Assembly: GCF_000330505.1 (NCBI RefSeq)
Contig: NW_004443615.1
Location: 128,666 to 192,665, forward strand
DNA from: Entamoeba invadens IP1
Taxonomy: Eukaryota; Evosea; Mastigamoebida; Endamoebidae
Direction of reading: 5' to 3'
DNA: 64,000 nt
Numbering within the stretch: the stretch's first letter is position 1; each line of letters opens with the position of its first letter. Positions 20,901-32,969 of the stretch are shown here, piece by piece. The translations under genes and the position numbers were made by a program. The notes under the pieces are model-generated. The model saw only the letters and a program-made list of their open reading frames with translations. It searched no databases and was not told where the DNA came from.

Positions 20901-23900
20901 GTGCACAGAGTGTGTTAAGGGCTATTTTCTGAATCTATCGGAATGCTACAAATGTAGTGAAATACTTCATTGTGTTGAGTGCTCACAAAATACAACGGAG
21001 TGTACTGGGTGTGGAAGTGGATACTATTTGGAAGCAACAACATGTTTTTCGTGCGACACGGCAATGACAGGGTGTCTCACATGTACGAACAAAGAAACAT
21101 GTTCTTCATGTGGAGTGGGATATCACATTAACACAAACAACAGTTGTTCTTCTTGTTCTGTCTCAATACCTTATTGTGAGAAATGTTCTTTATCTGGCGA
21201 CGCTGTGAAGTGTGATGTGTGTGATGCATACCATTATGTTGATACCATTGGACATTGTGCTTTAGTCTCTATTGGACATTACAAATCGAGTCACTCCACT
21301 GAGTCATTATGTTCACTTCAAATGAGCAACTGTTACAGTTGTAATTATAGTACACTCACAAATGAAATATTCAATATCAATGAATTGGTGTGTTTGTTAT
21401 GTCACTCTGGATTCTCGTTGAAGACAGAGAGTGACCGGCAATGTATTCCTTGCGGAAATGAAGTTCAGTTGAATGGTGTTTGTACAATTTGTGATGATGG
21501 ATGTTCGAAATGCACGACCTCGACGTGTGTTGATTGCAAAGAAGGGTACTCCCTTCGTGGGGGTGTTTGTCATGTGTTGAAAAACATTGATAAATGTGAG
21601 ACTGAAGAGATCCATAATATCGGGTGCGAGACATGTGGAAGTGGGATTACACAGACGGGGTCATGTCCTCTTCCGTTGACAACGGATGAATGTGGTGCTT
21701 ATGAAGTAACTTTAAACGAAGAACAATGTATACCCTATTACACACAAAAGACTTCCACAATGAGAAATGAAATGAAGAGAGAGGACACTTGTATGTTGAA
21801 AGAGAAAGGAAGGTGTCTGTCATGTACCTATGGGAATGGATTGACAACAACGAACCCTCCGACGTGTGGAATATGTGAAGGGTGTGGAATGTGTACCACT
21901 GTTGGTGTATGTAAAACGTGTGTTAATGAGTATAACGATATGAAGGGAGACTGTTTAGAGTCACTGAATTGTTTAACAAAAACAAATAACACGTGTTCTG
22001 TGTGTGAACAAGGGAGTGTTGTTATTGGTGGAATTTGTTCCGATTGTCCATTGCACTGTGAATTGTGCGATTGGAATCGGAACTGTTTTGTGTGTTCATC
22101 TTCTTTCATTTTGATGAACGGGAGGTGTTTGTTACCAAATGAAGTCAATTGCAGCAGTACAGCTAATGGGCATTGTATTCAATGTATAAGTGGCAAGTCT
22201 CTTGATTCACAAAGTGTTTGTTCCACGATACCATTAGATGGGTGTGCTGCTGTATTTAATAGTCGATGTGTTCTTTGCGACTCTGATTTACAATTTGGGT
22301 ATAACGAGATGACGGGAGAGGTGATGTGTTCCAGTGAAGCGAAAATATCGAGCTGTAAAGTGATGGGTGCGAGTGGGTGTATTAGATGTGATGATGGGTT
22401 TTACGTGAGTGGAAAGAAATGTGAACGATGTGATGCAAATTGTCGGACGTGTGGGAATTCGCCTTCGCAGTGTGTTGGATGTTACAGTGGAATGACTCTC
22501 AATGAGAACACGATGACTTGTGTCGGTCTAGGTGAGCTTGCTGAGAAGTGTGAAACGTTCTTTCCATCGAATGGATGTGCGTTTTGTAAAAGTGGGTATT
22601 ATTGGAAGGATCGAGACTGTAACAAATGTGCGTTTGAGTGTTTACAATGTATCAAGAACAGCACATTCTGCACTGAATGCAACTTTGAAGGTGGGTACAT
22701 AACTCGTGGAAACAATGTTGATGGGAGTACCACATGTGTACACAACTCGACATTCGCCAATTGCACACTGTTTACTATGAATGGGTGTAAATCATGTGAG
22801 GAGACGTTCTTTGTGAATGAAAACTCGATTTGCGAGTTGTGTGGCTCCAATTGTGTTTCATGTGCAACTTCATCACAGTGCACCAATTGCTCGTCTGGAT
22901 ATGTTCTTGTTCGTGTAAGTGGCAATACAGCAGTATGTAAACATTATAAAGATATCCCACAATGCACGGGAGAAGCAGATAATAAATGCACTGGATGTGT
23001 TGGTACCAATTATGACTTGTCTTCTGACAAGACGGAGTGTTTGTATCACACCAATCTCTTTTTAGCTGTTGGTGTGCCGATCATTGGAGTCTTTGTGTTA
23101 GTCGTCCTTCTGTTTATTCTTATCTCCATACTTGTGTTTTATATCTATCAACGAAAGAAGAAGCTCCAAAAAGAGGCGAAGATATGCGAGTTTGACATGA
23201 AACACACGAATGTGTCTTTTGAAACGATTAACACAGAAAGTGGCTTGGTATCTAATAAGAAGGTGTTGGACTTTCTTATTGATTCTGATGGGGAATTAGT
23301 CCCTGTTGGAGTTGAGTCTCGGGACTTGTTGTGTATTGGCAACAAAAAGACGAAACTCCTGAAAGTGCAACTCTCCACTAAAGTAGGTACAGACAAATAC
23401 TCTATTCGAACCGACCCACAAATTATTACATTAAAGAAAGGACGAGCCTGTGAATTCCAAATCTTCATCACTCCATATTGCACGTGTGACTTACATGAGA
23501 AGATCATGTTAATTGCACTCGATATGAGAAAGGCGCAACAATATGAAGTGCCGATTAACGTCCATTTAAAGACCCAACTCACAACCCGATTAGACTATGA
23601 CATGTTAAAAGAAGAGAAAAAAATTGGGGAAGGTTCTTTTGGCGTTGTTTTTAAAGGCAAATTTCGGGAGTACGATGTAGCCATTAAGAAGATGAAGAAC
23701 TGTGCGACGGACAACAAAGGGTTAGAGGAGTTTAGTAAAGAAGTTGCGATGCTCGACAAATTTCGCAGTGACTATTTAGTGCACTTCTATGGAGCCGTCT
23801 TCATTCCAAATAAGATCTGTATGGTCTCGGAGTTCTGTAAGTATGGAAGTCTCCAAGATTTGCTTAAAAAGCGTTCTGAGGACTTTGTGAGTGAGAAGAT

Positions 23901-24411
23901 GAAGGTGAAGTTCATGATCGATGCGGCAAAGGGAATTGAATATTTACATAACAATGGGATCTTACATAGAGACATTAAACCGGACAATTTCTTGATACCA
24001 TCAATTGAAGAGGATGTCCCTGTGAACGCCAAACTCACTGATTTTGGGACGTCAAGAAATATTAATATGATGTTGACGAACATGACCTTCACGAAAGGGA
24101 TTGGGACACCGACGTATATGGCGCCAGAGATCCTCGACAAAATGAATTATAAATTATCGGCAGACATCTATTCGTTTGCGATGACGATGCTCGAAGTAGC
24201 AAGCTGGGCTCCGGCGTTCCCAGCGAACAGATTTAAGCACCCCTGGGACGTCGCGGACTTTGTGACGAGTGGGAAACGACTTCCACAACCAGATAATGTG
24301 TCGGACGGGATATTCACTGTGATAACAAACTCGTGGTGTCCGCGGTCTGCGGAGCGTTGGAAGATCGAGAAGATAGTCGAGCAGCTTGAGATCATATACA
24401 AAGGGTTCTAA
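17955..24411 (+). CDS. Transmembrane kinase (TMK) with giant CxxC-repeat ectodomain
   Basis: Exons are 17955-18222, 18261-18374, 18417-18533 and 18575-24411, giving about 2111 residues. All three introns are phase 1 and start GTTTGT; the first acceptor could lie 3 bases later (exon 2 from 18264). The start is the first ATG and opens a signal peptide (MLCVFVLCIPVILS). An ectodomain of about 1600 residues consists of dozens of furin/EGF-like CxxC-x(n)-C-x-x-GY modules with many NxT/NxS sites. One membrane helix (about 1660-1687, FLAVGVPIIGVFVLVVLLF) precedes a basic stop-transfer sequence. A beta-rich region of about 130 residues follows, then a kinase of the TKL/dual-specificity type (from about 1840): GEGSFGVVFKG, lysine in VAIKKM, HRDIKPDNF, DFGTSRN and GTPTYMAPE. 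All catalytic residues are present. TMKs are expanded in Entamoeba and act as surface receptors; the ligand is unknown. Confidence 0.93.
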
Positions 24412-24544
24412 TTTGTTATATTGATTTAATTCAACTGTTTTTACTTCATTTTTATGTATCAAATCTCTATAAATAGTTATATATTGATACTCAAAAGCAC
24501 TGAAACAAACAACAAAACAACTTAAAACGACTGAATTAAAACGG

Positions 24545-27500
24545 TTACTCTTCATCACCAGCAACTTGTGAAGAGACTGAAGCTTCAATACTTTCTTCCT
24601 GAGTGTTGGTATTAGTATTAGTATTGGTGTTGTCTGTATTCTCTTGAGTGTTCTTCTTCTCAGAAGACGAGACACTCTTGTCTTTGGTATTTGTTCCCGT
24701 CCCAGTTGAACCGGAGTGATCCTTCTTTGAGTCTGATTTTGAGGCGTCGTTCAACTTCTTCTGAATGGAGTCCAGTGCAGTACCAATTTCCTTGAATGTC
24801 GGTCTTTCAGTTGGTTTGTTCTTCCAACTTTGTTGAATGATATTCTTGAAGAGACAGTCGTCTGCAATTTCAAGTCTTTTAGACGCACCGACAAATCTGA
24901 GAATAGACTCCGAATCGGGGAATTTGGCTGGATCGTATGGGTCTCTCCCCAACCAGATTTCCAACATACAAATAGCGAATGAGTAGACATCACTCTTTAA
25001 TGTCATCTGATCCTTCTTATTAATTTCAGGCGCCATGTAGACTGGAGTACCAATGTTCTGCAATTCGATCTTCCCAGACGATTCAATGAATGATCTTGAG
25101 GTACCAAAATCAGTGACTTTAGCGGTGATTGGGTCGTGTGGATTCTTCGAGTAGACCAACACATTGTCTGTCTTCAAATCTCTGTGTAAAATGTCGTTGT
25201 GGTGCAAGTACTCCATACCCTTTGCAATATCTTGACAGAATCGGACTTTGAGTAAATCAGTCATAGCGTTGACCTTCATGAATTTTCTTAAAGAAGCAAG
25301 TGGACAGAATTCAGTGACTAAACACAACGTATCAGTCGTCACGACACTTCCAATGAAATTGACAATGTATGGACATCTGATACGCTCCATCATCTCAGCC
25401 TCTTGCATGAAGTTTGGTAACAACTCAGCCAAACCAACCAAATCAGTCTTCATGACCTTGACGGCAACATCGACTCGTCTCCACTCCGCTCTGTAGACGA
25501 TACCAAATGTTCCACCTCCAATAGGGGGGTGTTGCAAGTGAATTTCTTCATAATCAAGTTTAGTGGACAACGCAGACTCGACTTGTAAGTTCAAGTAGAC
25601 ATGGAATTTGGACACTTTAGACTTCCCTTTCTTCTTCTTCTTTGAGTCGTCGGAGTCACTTTTGCCTGAGCCACTTGGAGTGCTTTTCGATGGATTGGAG
25701 GGGTTATTACTTGGATGTGACGGGTGACTATTCTTGTTGGATCCAGCTCCCGATGATTTGGATTTGTTATCACTCTCGGAGTTTTGTGAGGATTGTGAAG
25801 CGTGTGCAATTAAATTTGGATTCTCCTTCTTGATGTCTTTCATGATGTTTTGGAGTTGTCCATATCTCAGAGTAATTGGGACCTTCTCGTTCAAAATGGT
25901 AGTGCACTTTGCCATGAAAGTAATTGATAACTTGACTTGTTCTTTTGGCTTGATAGTCCCAGTGAATGGTTTACACATGATTTCGTACTTCACAAAGTCA
26001 CCAGAGTGGAATGTAAAGTGCATGTTCTCCTTCCAGTTGTTTGTGAGTGTAATATCCGTTGTGACTGGCTCATTAATTTCAGGCCTTGTATCCCCAAAGT
26101 CGATGTTATTCGACGAGAAAGTGAAGTATGGGTTCTCTTGTCTCAAGTCGATATACTGCGAGTTGGTCTTATCAAATGGAATGATGGTGTTTTCAAAGAT
26201 GACCAACTTCTCATCATCCAACTCCTTCTTGATCTTACCAGTTAACTTGATGTATAAAATGACTATCAAGAACAACAATAAGAGGTATAACAAAAGATAT
26301 GCTATACACCCAATACCCCAGAATAAAAAGTTCCTTAATGAGTACGAAAGTCGTGTACAATCAGCTTGGTTTTGACTAAACCAATCTGGCTGACATTCAC
26401 ACTCTACACACCCATCTCCACCATCACATTCTTCTCCTTTATCCCACTTCTTATTACCACAAGTCGCCAACATACAGTCAAATCTCGCTTTTGCGTATTT
26501 CTTGGTGCCATTGACACAGACCTATTCGATGAGTTTTATATTCAAATAAATTGCATTTCGACTTCACTGATCCATTTAAAAAGTTTTTAAAAAATTTTAA
26601 AACATTTAAAAAAACAAACACAGTGGTCACATCCAAACCCACCATCACACTGTTCGTATTCATCCATCTGCTTGTTGTCACAAGTTGGTACAGCACACTT
26701 TGTCACTCCTCCAATACTTTTTGGTTCATGTCCAAATTTGCAGTTACAAGTAGAATCACACTTCGGATCAATATAGCCAGGTACTGACAAATCGCAGTCT
26801 TCGTTCTCATCTAATACACCATTCCCACATTTTGTGCAGACACTGTCCTTAAGAACGAACCCCTCAAGACACTCACACTTCCCGGAATATGCAGAGCAAA
26901 TACCATTACTTCCACAGTTCTGCGGACAAGTCGTTTTGATATCCAATTGGATGGTTGCGGAGTACTCTTCATTGATCCCAACAAACAAGAAATAGACGTA
27001 CTCATGGCTCAACGAAGCTACCATACGAGCAAGTCGAGACGTAGAACTGCATCCGTCTGTTCTTGTCCTGACACATTCAGCCTTTGATGCATCATCACAG
27101 TTGACCATAGTAAAATCAGTAGTTGTGGTATTCAGCCCCTCATAACTTTCCAACTTGACTCTTAACAAGTCCAAGTTGATATCATATTCAGACGCAGAGT
27201 TGCATGTCGAGAATTCTAAAGTCTCATCAGCGCCCGGGATTTTGAACCAAAATCCTTTCACGAGGTCAATAGAGCACACAGAAGTAGACAGAATAGAGTA
27301 CTGCAAATTCAAAGACGTTGTAAATGACGAGCTTGCCATCTCATTCCACTCAACGTCACTATAACTCGACGAACACGCGTGGACAATTGGGTTAATGAAG
27401 ATATCAAAAGATCCCACTTCCTCAGCAGCGTATTTTGAATGGACAAAGATATATTGGATTGCTCCGGCTTCCATAGAAGTAACTATTCTTGGTGATTGGA

Positions 27501-28302
27501 CATATTTGGAATACCCACCATTTCTATAGACACAATATACAGACTGACTGATGTCTATTGTAGAAGGACACTCCTCTTGTACTACCATCCCTCTTGAGTT
27601 CCCCACCTTCTTTTGTTGAGTTGATGCTAATATCAGTTCTTCTCTCGAATACTTCTTATCCAATTCAATAGAGACATATTGCTTCTTGTCTGATTGTATT
27701 CGTATCCAAACACCATAGGTATATGGCTTTGTTGGTTCAACCAATCGAGAGCATCTGGTGACTTGAAGTCGACTCTTAATATTGTCTGGCAACAAAGGAA
27801 TTGAGACTTTGCCTTCTTTATCGAACTGATCACTTCCAATTACTAAATTGAAATTATTTCTTTCCTTTTCAGATACAGCAGAGTTATTCCAGAGTTCTTT
27901 GAAGAAAAGTCCACACGACAAAAATGTCGTGTTTAAAGGCATTTCTTTACAATTGCCTTCTCCAAACCACATATACCCATCTTTACACCCTTGACAATCA
28001 GCTGCATACCCTTTGTCGACATTACAGATCTCACAGGTATCTGGCTTCAAACAGCCAGTCTCACAAGCATCACCATAGATGCAACTCATTTTACATAACC
28101 CAGTCTCGGGATCTGGGGTGTATCCAAGATCACACAAACATGACTTCGTGCACCCAGGAGTGCTATCACACTGCTCATAGTACCCATCCCATTTACCATC
28201 TCCACAGACATTCACCGTGTTAAATTCAGTCTCGTTGACAGCACCAGCACATGCAATCGCAACAAAACACAAGAAGAAAATGACGTGTAATAATCGTATC
28301 AT
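24545..28302 (-). CDS. Transmembrane kinase (TMK) with CGDG/ECD-type repeats
   Basis: Exon 1 is 28302-26620 and exon 2 is 26521-24545, joined across a 98-bp phase 0 GTTTGT...TAG intron to give 1219 residues. After a signal peptide (MIRLLHVIFFLCFVAIACAG) come Cys-rich repeats of the DUF4215-like kind: CGDGKWDGYYEQCD, CGNGVLDENEDCD, CDNKQMDEYEQCDGG and CGNKKWDKGEECDGG. A large non-repetitive domain (about 110-430) sits between the first and later repeats. The membrane helix is at about 623-650. A cytoplasmic MSP/ASH-like segment and a Ser/Asn/Lys-rich linker lead to the kinase (from about 890): GGGTFGIVYRA, VAVKVM, HRDLKTDNV, DFGTSRSF, GTPVYMAPE. The C-terminus is low-complexity Ser/Thr/Asn. 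Its 3' end lies 133 bp from that of the plus-strand TMK. The kinase appears catalytically competent. Confidence 0.94.
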
Positions 28303-29384
28303 CGTTCCTTATTCGGTTTACAGTTTCTTTATATATTTAGTGTCGGTTTCATCATAAAATTAAATATATTAAATCATCATGCAAATTTTCGTAACCAATT
28401 TGGGTCTCGTGGCATTTTCCAAAAACCAGTTTGAACGACTCTGCTCTTGTTATTTAGACTAATTTTGTGTATCAATTTGTATAGTATATTATATATGGTT
28501 AGTAGTATTAACTGTTGATTTTGTCGGTGTGAAGTGGTATGTCTTAAAAAATATGAAGTTAGCCAGTTTTTCGCACTTTTGGAAGATTACTTCTTCAATT
28601 AAAAAAATGCCCACCAATCCCAATTTTTGGTTTAATTACTCAGCAACTATTTGTTCTACACTAATGAAGCTCATTTGTGTGGGGTAATTCTATTCTCAAT
28701 TCTGTCTCTGCAAATATAATTAATATAATTACAGTACCAGCATGTAATTACTTTTTATTATACTTTAATGGTTTCATACTCAATAACAAAGTATAAAAAA
28801 GACATTTTAACTCTTTGAAATTGTCAAGTTAGATTTTAACTTGAAGATTGTTATTTATTTAATTGTTTCTATTACTTAGTTATATACATATAGTTCCCGA
28901 TACTTTGGAATAAAATAGGCTAATTAGCACACACATAATAAGAAAAAAAAATATTATCGAAAACAAAAATAAATAATTTGTGGAAAAAATGTGTTTTTTT
29001 TAGTAAATTAATAATACNNNNNNNNNNNNNNNNNNNNNNNNNNNNNNNNNNNNNNNNNNNNNNNNNNNNNNNNNNNNNNNNNNNNNNNNNNNNNNNNNNN
29101 NNNNNNNNNNNNNNNNNATTTTTTTTAGTTCTTTTATAATATTTTTTATTAAATTTGTTATATTTTTTCTTTCGTTTTTAGACCATTTTTGTAAAATATC
29201 AAATATAATATTTTTTACAATGATAAGTAAATAATAAAAAACTAATTTTTATTTAAAAAGGAATTATAAGAATAATTTAATTTCTGTCATTAGTTCTTCA
29301 AAAAAAACTACACTATTATAGTTTTTTTATTAACAAACAACTTACAATGAGATTAATAAAAGTTATGGTAAATGGAATTAAAAA
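28303..29384. other. Intergenic region with gap
   Basis: This holds the upstream region of the second TMK, AT-rich sequence and a 100-N gap at 29018-29117. A 27-codon frame starting at 28379 is too short to call. Nothing else is seen. Confidence 0.6.
29018..29117. other. Assembly gap (100 N)
   Basis: Exactly 100 N, a placeholder of unknown true size. Confidence 0.99.
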
Positions 29385-30314
29385 TTAGAAGAGGAATATA
29401 TCGAACGAACTTTTCTGTGTATTTTTGTTTTGTTGGCTTTCCTTATGACCTCCGCCGAGCATTCCGAAATCGATCAAATTTAATGTATTCGGTTCCTTTT
29501 TCGGTGGTTCGCTCGTACTTTTTGATGTGTTACTTCCACTCGAAAAGCTTGAGAAAATGTCGAACGTATCATTTTTAGATTCAATTGTTTGTGTATTTTG
29601 TTTGTGTTGACCAAACACATCAAAATCGATTTTTGACTCGCCTTGTCCGCTTTCGTTCTTTTGATCAGCTATGACTAACACAATTTCTTCTTTCTGTTCT
29701 TCCAAGTCGATCTTTTGGACTTGACTCACCTCAAATCCAACTTGTGGTGGCACTTCCTTTAGTTCTCCAATTTGTCCAAAAGTGTCTTGAATCGCCTTAT
29801 TTGATTTCACTTGAATAGTGACCTTCTCGTTCTCACCGATTTCAAAATCCTCAACTTCCACATGACTCTCCTCTTCTAGTTTCTCCTCTCTCCCTTTCTC
29901 CTCTTTGTGAGTCTCTTCAATCGCTTCTTTAAATTCCATCGCATCCCCTCTCTCAGAAAACCCGGCTCCTATGATCGCCTTTCTCCCTCCATTCGTCTCC
30001 GTCACATTCACTATAAAAAATCGACTACTGTCATTCACTGGCTCCACCGCACCTGTACTGATCTCACTGAAGCAAAACGGCACACCACTTTTATCACTAA
30101 AAATAACTCGAAGCTTAGTGTCCCTCTTCACTACTTGGCAGTCTCCTTTCCACATAAAGTCGTCTTGTTTCCACTCACCAGCGCTTCAAATTACTTCCTC
30201 TCCTCTCCGTCTTTCGTATAAAACAAACTTTCGATGGACTTCCCCGTTTGTTCCAACAACGCGGAATATCATGCTGTCCTTTTTGAAGAGAACGGTGTCT
30301 TGGAAGTCGTTCAT
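29385..30314 (-). CDS. NECAP-like clathrin adaptor-associated protein
   Basis: Exon 1 is 30314-30229 and exon 2 is 30183-29385, with a 45-bp phase 2 intron (GTTTGT...AAG); the protein has 294 residues. The N-terminal 120 residues match the NECAP PH-like (PHear) domain: AGEWKQDDFMWKG where animal NECAPs have SDWKLDQPDWTG, then NDSSRFFIVNV and AIIGAGFSERGDAMEF. Splicing is required to complete the domain, which strongly supports the exon model. The rest is a disordered Glu/Lys/Gln-rich tail with several DxF-type motifs (FDVFG, FDIFSSF, and FDIFLF at the C-terminus), as expected for binding adaptor ear domains. NECAPs act at clathrin-coated pits with AP-2, so a role in endocytosis is the likely function. 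Confidence 0.88.
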
Positions 30315-30462
30315 CACCTGCTATTATGAGTTCTTCGAGTAAAACAATGAACGCACTTTTCTTATGAAAAAAAGACGATAGGAAAACTAGTCAATACTAA
30401 CAAATTTGTTATAAATTATAGAATTTGTCTTCAAACCACAACATCAAAAAAAAACTCACATG

Positions 30463-31225
30463 TTATAGGATCTGGCACTTCTTCTTGTCTTTCTTTGGTT
30501 TCTCTTTCTTCTCCGCCTCGACGACACACCCTTCGAATAACTCTTTGTGTTCTGTTAAAGCTCTTTTGATATAGTCGTTGAAGTCTGTAATCATTGCGTT
30601 CTTTTGTGCTTCGTCGAGTAAATTGTACTCTTTGATAGGGCAGTCCTTAGGCACAAATGACTCAATTGATTGTTTGATGTTGTCTGTGTCTTCTTTGTCG
30701 GAGTGAGTAATGATGATATAACGATAAAATGGTGTTGTGTTATGATCGACATCACCTATCTCTTTGAAGAACCCATGTAAGAAGTCTCCCGAGTCTGCTT
30801 CTGTTCGAGAAGCAACGTAGAAATGGATTTTGCCTTTAGTCAGGATTTGGTTCGTTGTTGTTCGTGTGTCCAACATTGATTCACCACAACTGTCATACTT
30901 CTTGTTATTCTATTAATACTTTACAATAAATGGAACAACAAACAAAAGTGAAATGATATTGTTTCTCATTGAATTTGAGTTGAATGGATGTCTCTGTTTC
31001 AGTGGTAGTCGGTTCATACTCCGTCGGAAGGGCTTTACCCTACTTATAAATATACTCACACTAAAACTATCAGAAACAAACATTAAATGCATCAACAACA
31101 CACGTTTTCCCAACTTTGGGCATTCCTAACAGAACAATTCCAACACTTTTTTTCCTTGAAGTCAATATCGATGAAATGAAGTAGACAAATTTTAAATGAT
31201 TCGACTAGACAAACTCGGTAGACAT
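30463..31225 (-). CDS. Divergent Ras-like small GTPase with CAAX box, four exons
   Basis: Exons are 31225-31215 (only 11 nt), 31154-31082, 31039-30944 and 30900-30463, giving about 205 residues. Introns of 60, 42 and 43 bp all start GTTTGT. A TAG acceptor at 30912-30910 would leave a 34-bp intron and add three residues, so the AAG acceptor is preferred. The P-loop is GMPKVGKT (residues 14-21). Switch I contains PTEYEPTTTE, spaced from the P-loop exactly as in Ras. The G3 motif is unusual: YDSCGES, keeping D-x-x-G but with no Gln after the Gly-Glu. The G4 position reads THSD instead of NKxD, so guanine specificity or affinity may be altered. The protein ends CQIL, a CAAX prenylation signal, after a Lys-rich stretch. 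It is probably a membrane-anchored switch of unusual type. Confidence 0.85.
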
Positions 31226-31697
31226 TTGTATTATTAGCAGTTCTTTTCATCTTTTCCACTTTTTACTATTTTTAATAATATCGATTTTAAAAATTGTAGT
31301 TATGTCTTTTCGGTATTGATTCGACGATATTTTTTGGTTTTTTTATTTTGTGATTTTTTATTTTTATTTTTGTATAACATTTGACCTCAAATTTTGCTTT
31401 TCTTTCTTTATAATTTTTTTATTATTTTGGAAATCATTATAATTTTGTAATTCTGTTTTTTATTATATAATAAAATTAATTTAATTAATAACTAATAACA
31501 TAATTAAAATTAATAATAACAAAAACTATTTTGGAATTATTAATTGAAATTATAAAAACAAATTTTTTGTCTTGAAAATGTTCAAGACAAAAAATAAATG
31601 TATTATTTTTATTAACAATTTTATTATTAAATATAATACATCAACTCGTATACTACTAAATCAATCCAATTAGAATCAATCGACTTCACTGCTTTTG
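31226..31697. other. AT-rich intergenic region
   Basis: This spacer separates two minus-strand genes. It contains an 11-base inverted match, TTTTTTGTCTTGAAAATGTTCAAGACAAAAAA at about 31564-31595, able to form a strong hairpin 100 bases past the RRM gene's stop side. Nothing else is seen. Confidence 0.55.
31564..31595. repeat. Inverted repeat TTTTTTGTCTTGAA / TTCAAGACAAAAAA
   Basis: Fourteen-base arms, perfectly complementary, flank a 4-base loop (AATG) in AT-rich spacer. It may act as a hairpin in a transcript or be a remnant of an inverted-repeat element. Confidence 0.7.
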
Positions 31698-32969
31698 TTA
31701 AACCTTTTCGACTTTTTTTGGCTCATTTTGTTCTTCTATTTTATCTTCAGCTTTTTTGACTTCTTTTTCTTCTTCGATTTTAGTTGGGCAATCCTTACTC
31801 AAATGTGTATGACTTCCACAAATAAAGCATTTCTTCTCTGTGAGACCGACTCCACTTGTCTTCCCGATAGGAGAGACAGCTGTCGCGTCAATTAATAAAA
31901 CATGTCCATCCAAATTCGCTTCGCTCATTTCGTTATAAGCGACAACGGCTTGTGCTTGATCGACGAAATCGACATATCCGACCCCCCGCGAATTGCCGTT
32001 CAAGAAAGTTGCGACAAAAGCTTGTTTAGGGTTATACTTCCTGAAGAGTCTTAACAAGTCGACCGACTTATACACTGTCGGCAAGTTACGTACAATCAAT
32101 GTGTAAAGCATCTCCTCCTTCTCAAACAGCATAGTCCTCTCGAGTTCGTTTCTTCTGATCTGTTCTTCTTTCGAGACGACAGACTTTGTCAATGCGTACC
32201 CAAACGTCGGTTCCGATATGTCCATAGTCATCTTTTCATTCTTTTTTTTCAGTGTTTTTCCAAATTCGATCACTTCTTTGTTGTCTACTTCGACAGGAAA
32301 TGCTATATCAAACTGACCTGGAAATTTGAGCTTCGTCACAAACAGTGGTTTAAACTCCTTAAAAATCTCTATCAATTGGTCATCTGTGTAATGGAGTCTC
32401 AAGTTTCTTAACATGCATTTCTTAAAATACGTTCCAAGCTTGTCAGCGTCCTTATTGGCTACAGTTCGTGCGTCAAAACTGTTAATTATATCATAATTAA
32501 TTTTAGAATGTTTCTTATTATACTTCTCGCCTCCTTCTCGGTCATGTCTTCGAGTGTCATTCATCTTCTTTTCATTTCCTTTATACTCACGAGTTTTAGT
32601 ATCTTTCCATCTGGAATTCTCTTTTGTTGAATGTTCAGTACTTTTCTTGTTAGGGTGTTGGTATGTACTCTTTTTGGTCATCGTATTTAAACTCGAAGAT
32701 ATTTCCTTTGGTTTCTCATTGTCAAATGCTTTCATTTTCGATATCTCAAACCCTGCGCCCTTCTTCTTTTCTTCTTGAAATACTACTTGTGGGGTTTTGT
32801 CCTTTTGCTTCGTCGCTTGCACATCCTTGACAACTTCCTTCTTTTTTTCTTGCTTTTTATTCACTTGTGGTGGCGCCGGTTTGACTTCCTTTTTTACCTC
32901 TTCACTACTTTCGCTGTCGCTTGAAGACCCTTCTGAAAATAAGTCTAAGCCGTCGTTCTCCTTACTCAT
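31698..32969 (-). CDS. RNA-binding protein with RRM and CCHC zinc knuckle
   Basis: The ATG at 32969 is used because the frame extends upstream only to a TTG; the product has 423 residues. The N-terminal 170 residues are highly charged, with Ser/Glu and Lys-rich blocks. A degenerate RRM-like segment follows (MLRNLRLHYTDDQLIEIFKEF), then a clear RRM with RNP2 LIVRNL and RNP1-like SRGVGYVDF at about residues 280-355. Near the C-terminus there is one CCHC zinc knuckle, CFICGSHTHLSKDC (C-x2-C-x4-H-x4-C). This architecture fits an mRNA-processing or RNP-assembly factor. The precise role is not known. A nuclear or nucleolar site is an inference from the basic charged tail. Confidence 0.88.
   Translation of the reverse strand: MSKENDGLDLFSEGSSSDSESSEEVKKEVKPAPPQVNKKQEKKKEVVKDVQATKQKDKTPQVVFQEEKKKGAGFEISKMKAFDNEKPKEISSSLNTMTKKSTYQHPNKKSTEHSTKENSRWKDTKTREYKGNEKKMNDTRRHDREGGEKYNKKHSKINYDIINSFDARTVANKDADKLGTYFKKCMLRNLRLHYTDDQLIEIFKEFKPLFVTKLKFPGQFDIAFPVEVDNKEVIEFGKTLKKKNEKMTMDISEPTFGYALTKSVVSKEEQIRRNELERTMLFEKEEMLYTLIVRNLPTVYKSVDLLRLFRKYNPKQAFVATFLNGNSRGVGYVDFVDQAQAVVAYNEMSEANLDGHVLLIDATAVSPIGKTSGVGLTEKKCFICGSHTHLSKDCPTKIEEEKEVKKAEDKIEEQNEPKKVEKV

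Noticed and set aside
22599..22925. Long minus-strand ORFs opposite the TMK ectodomain
   Set aside because: They are antisense shadows of a repetitive Cys-rich coding sequence.
28379..28462. 27-codon ATG frame (MQIFVTNLGL...)
   Set aside because: Too short, with no domain or supporting context.
30982..31055. tRNA-like T-loop sequence (CGGTTCATACTCCG)
   Set aside because: It lies in the coding exon for switch I of the GTPase and no cloverleaf can be formed around it.
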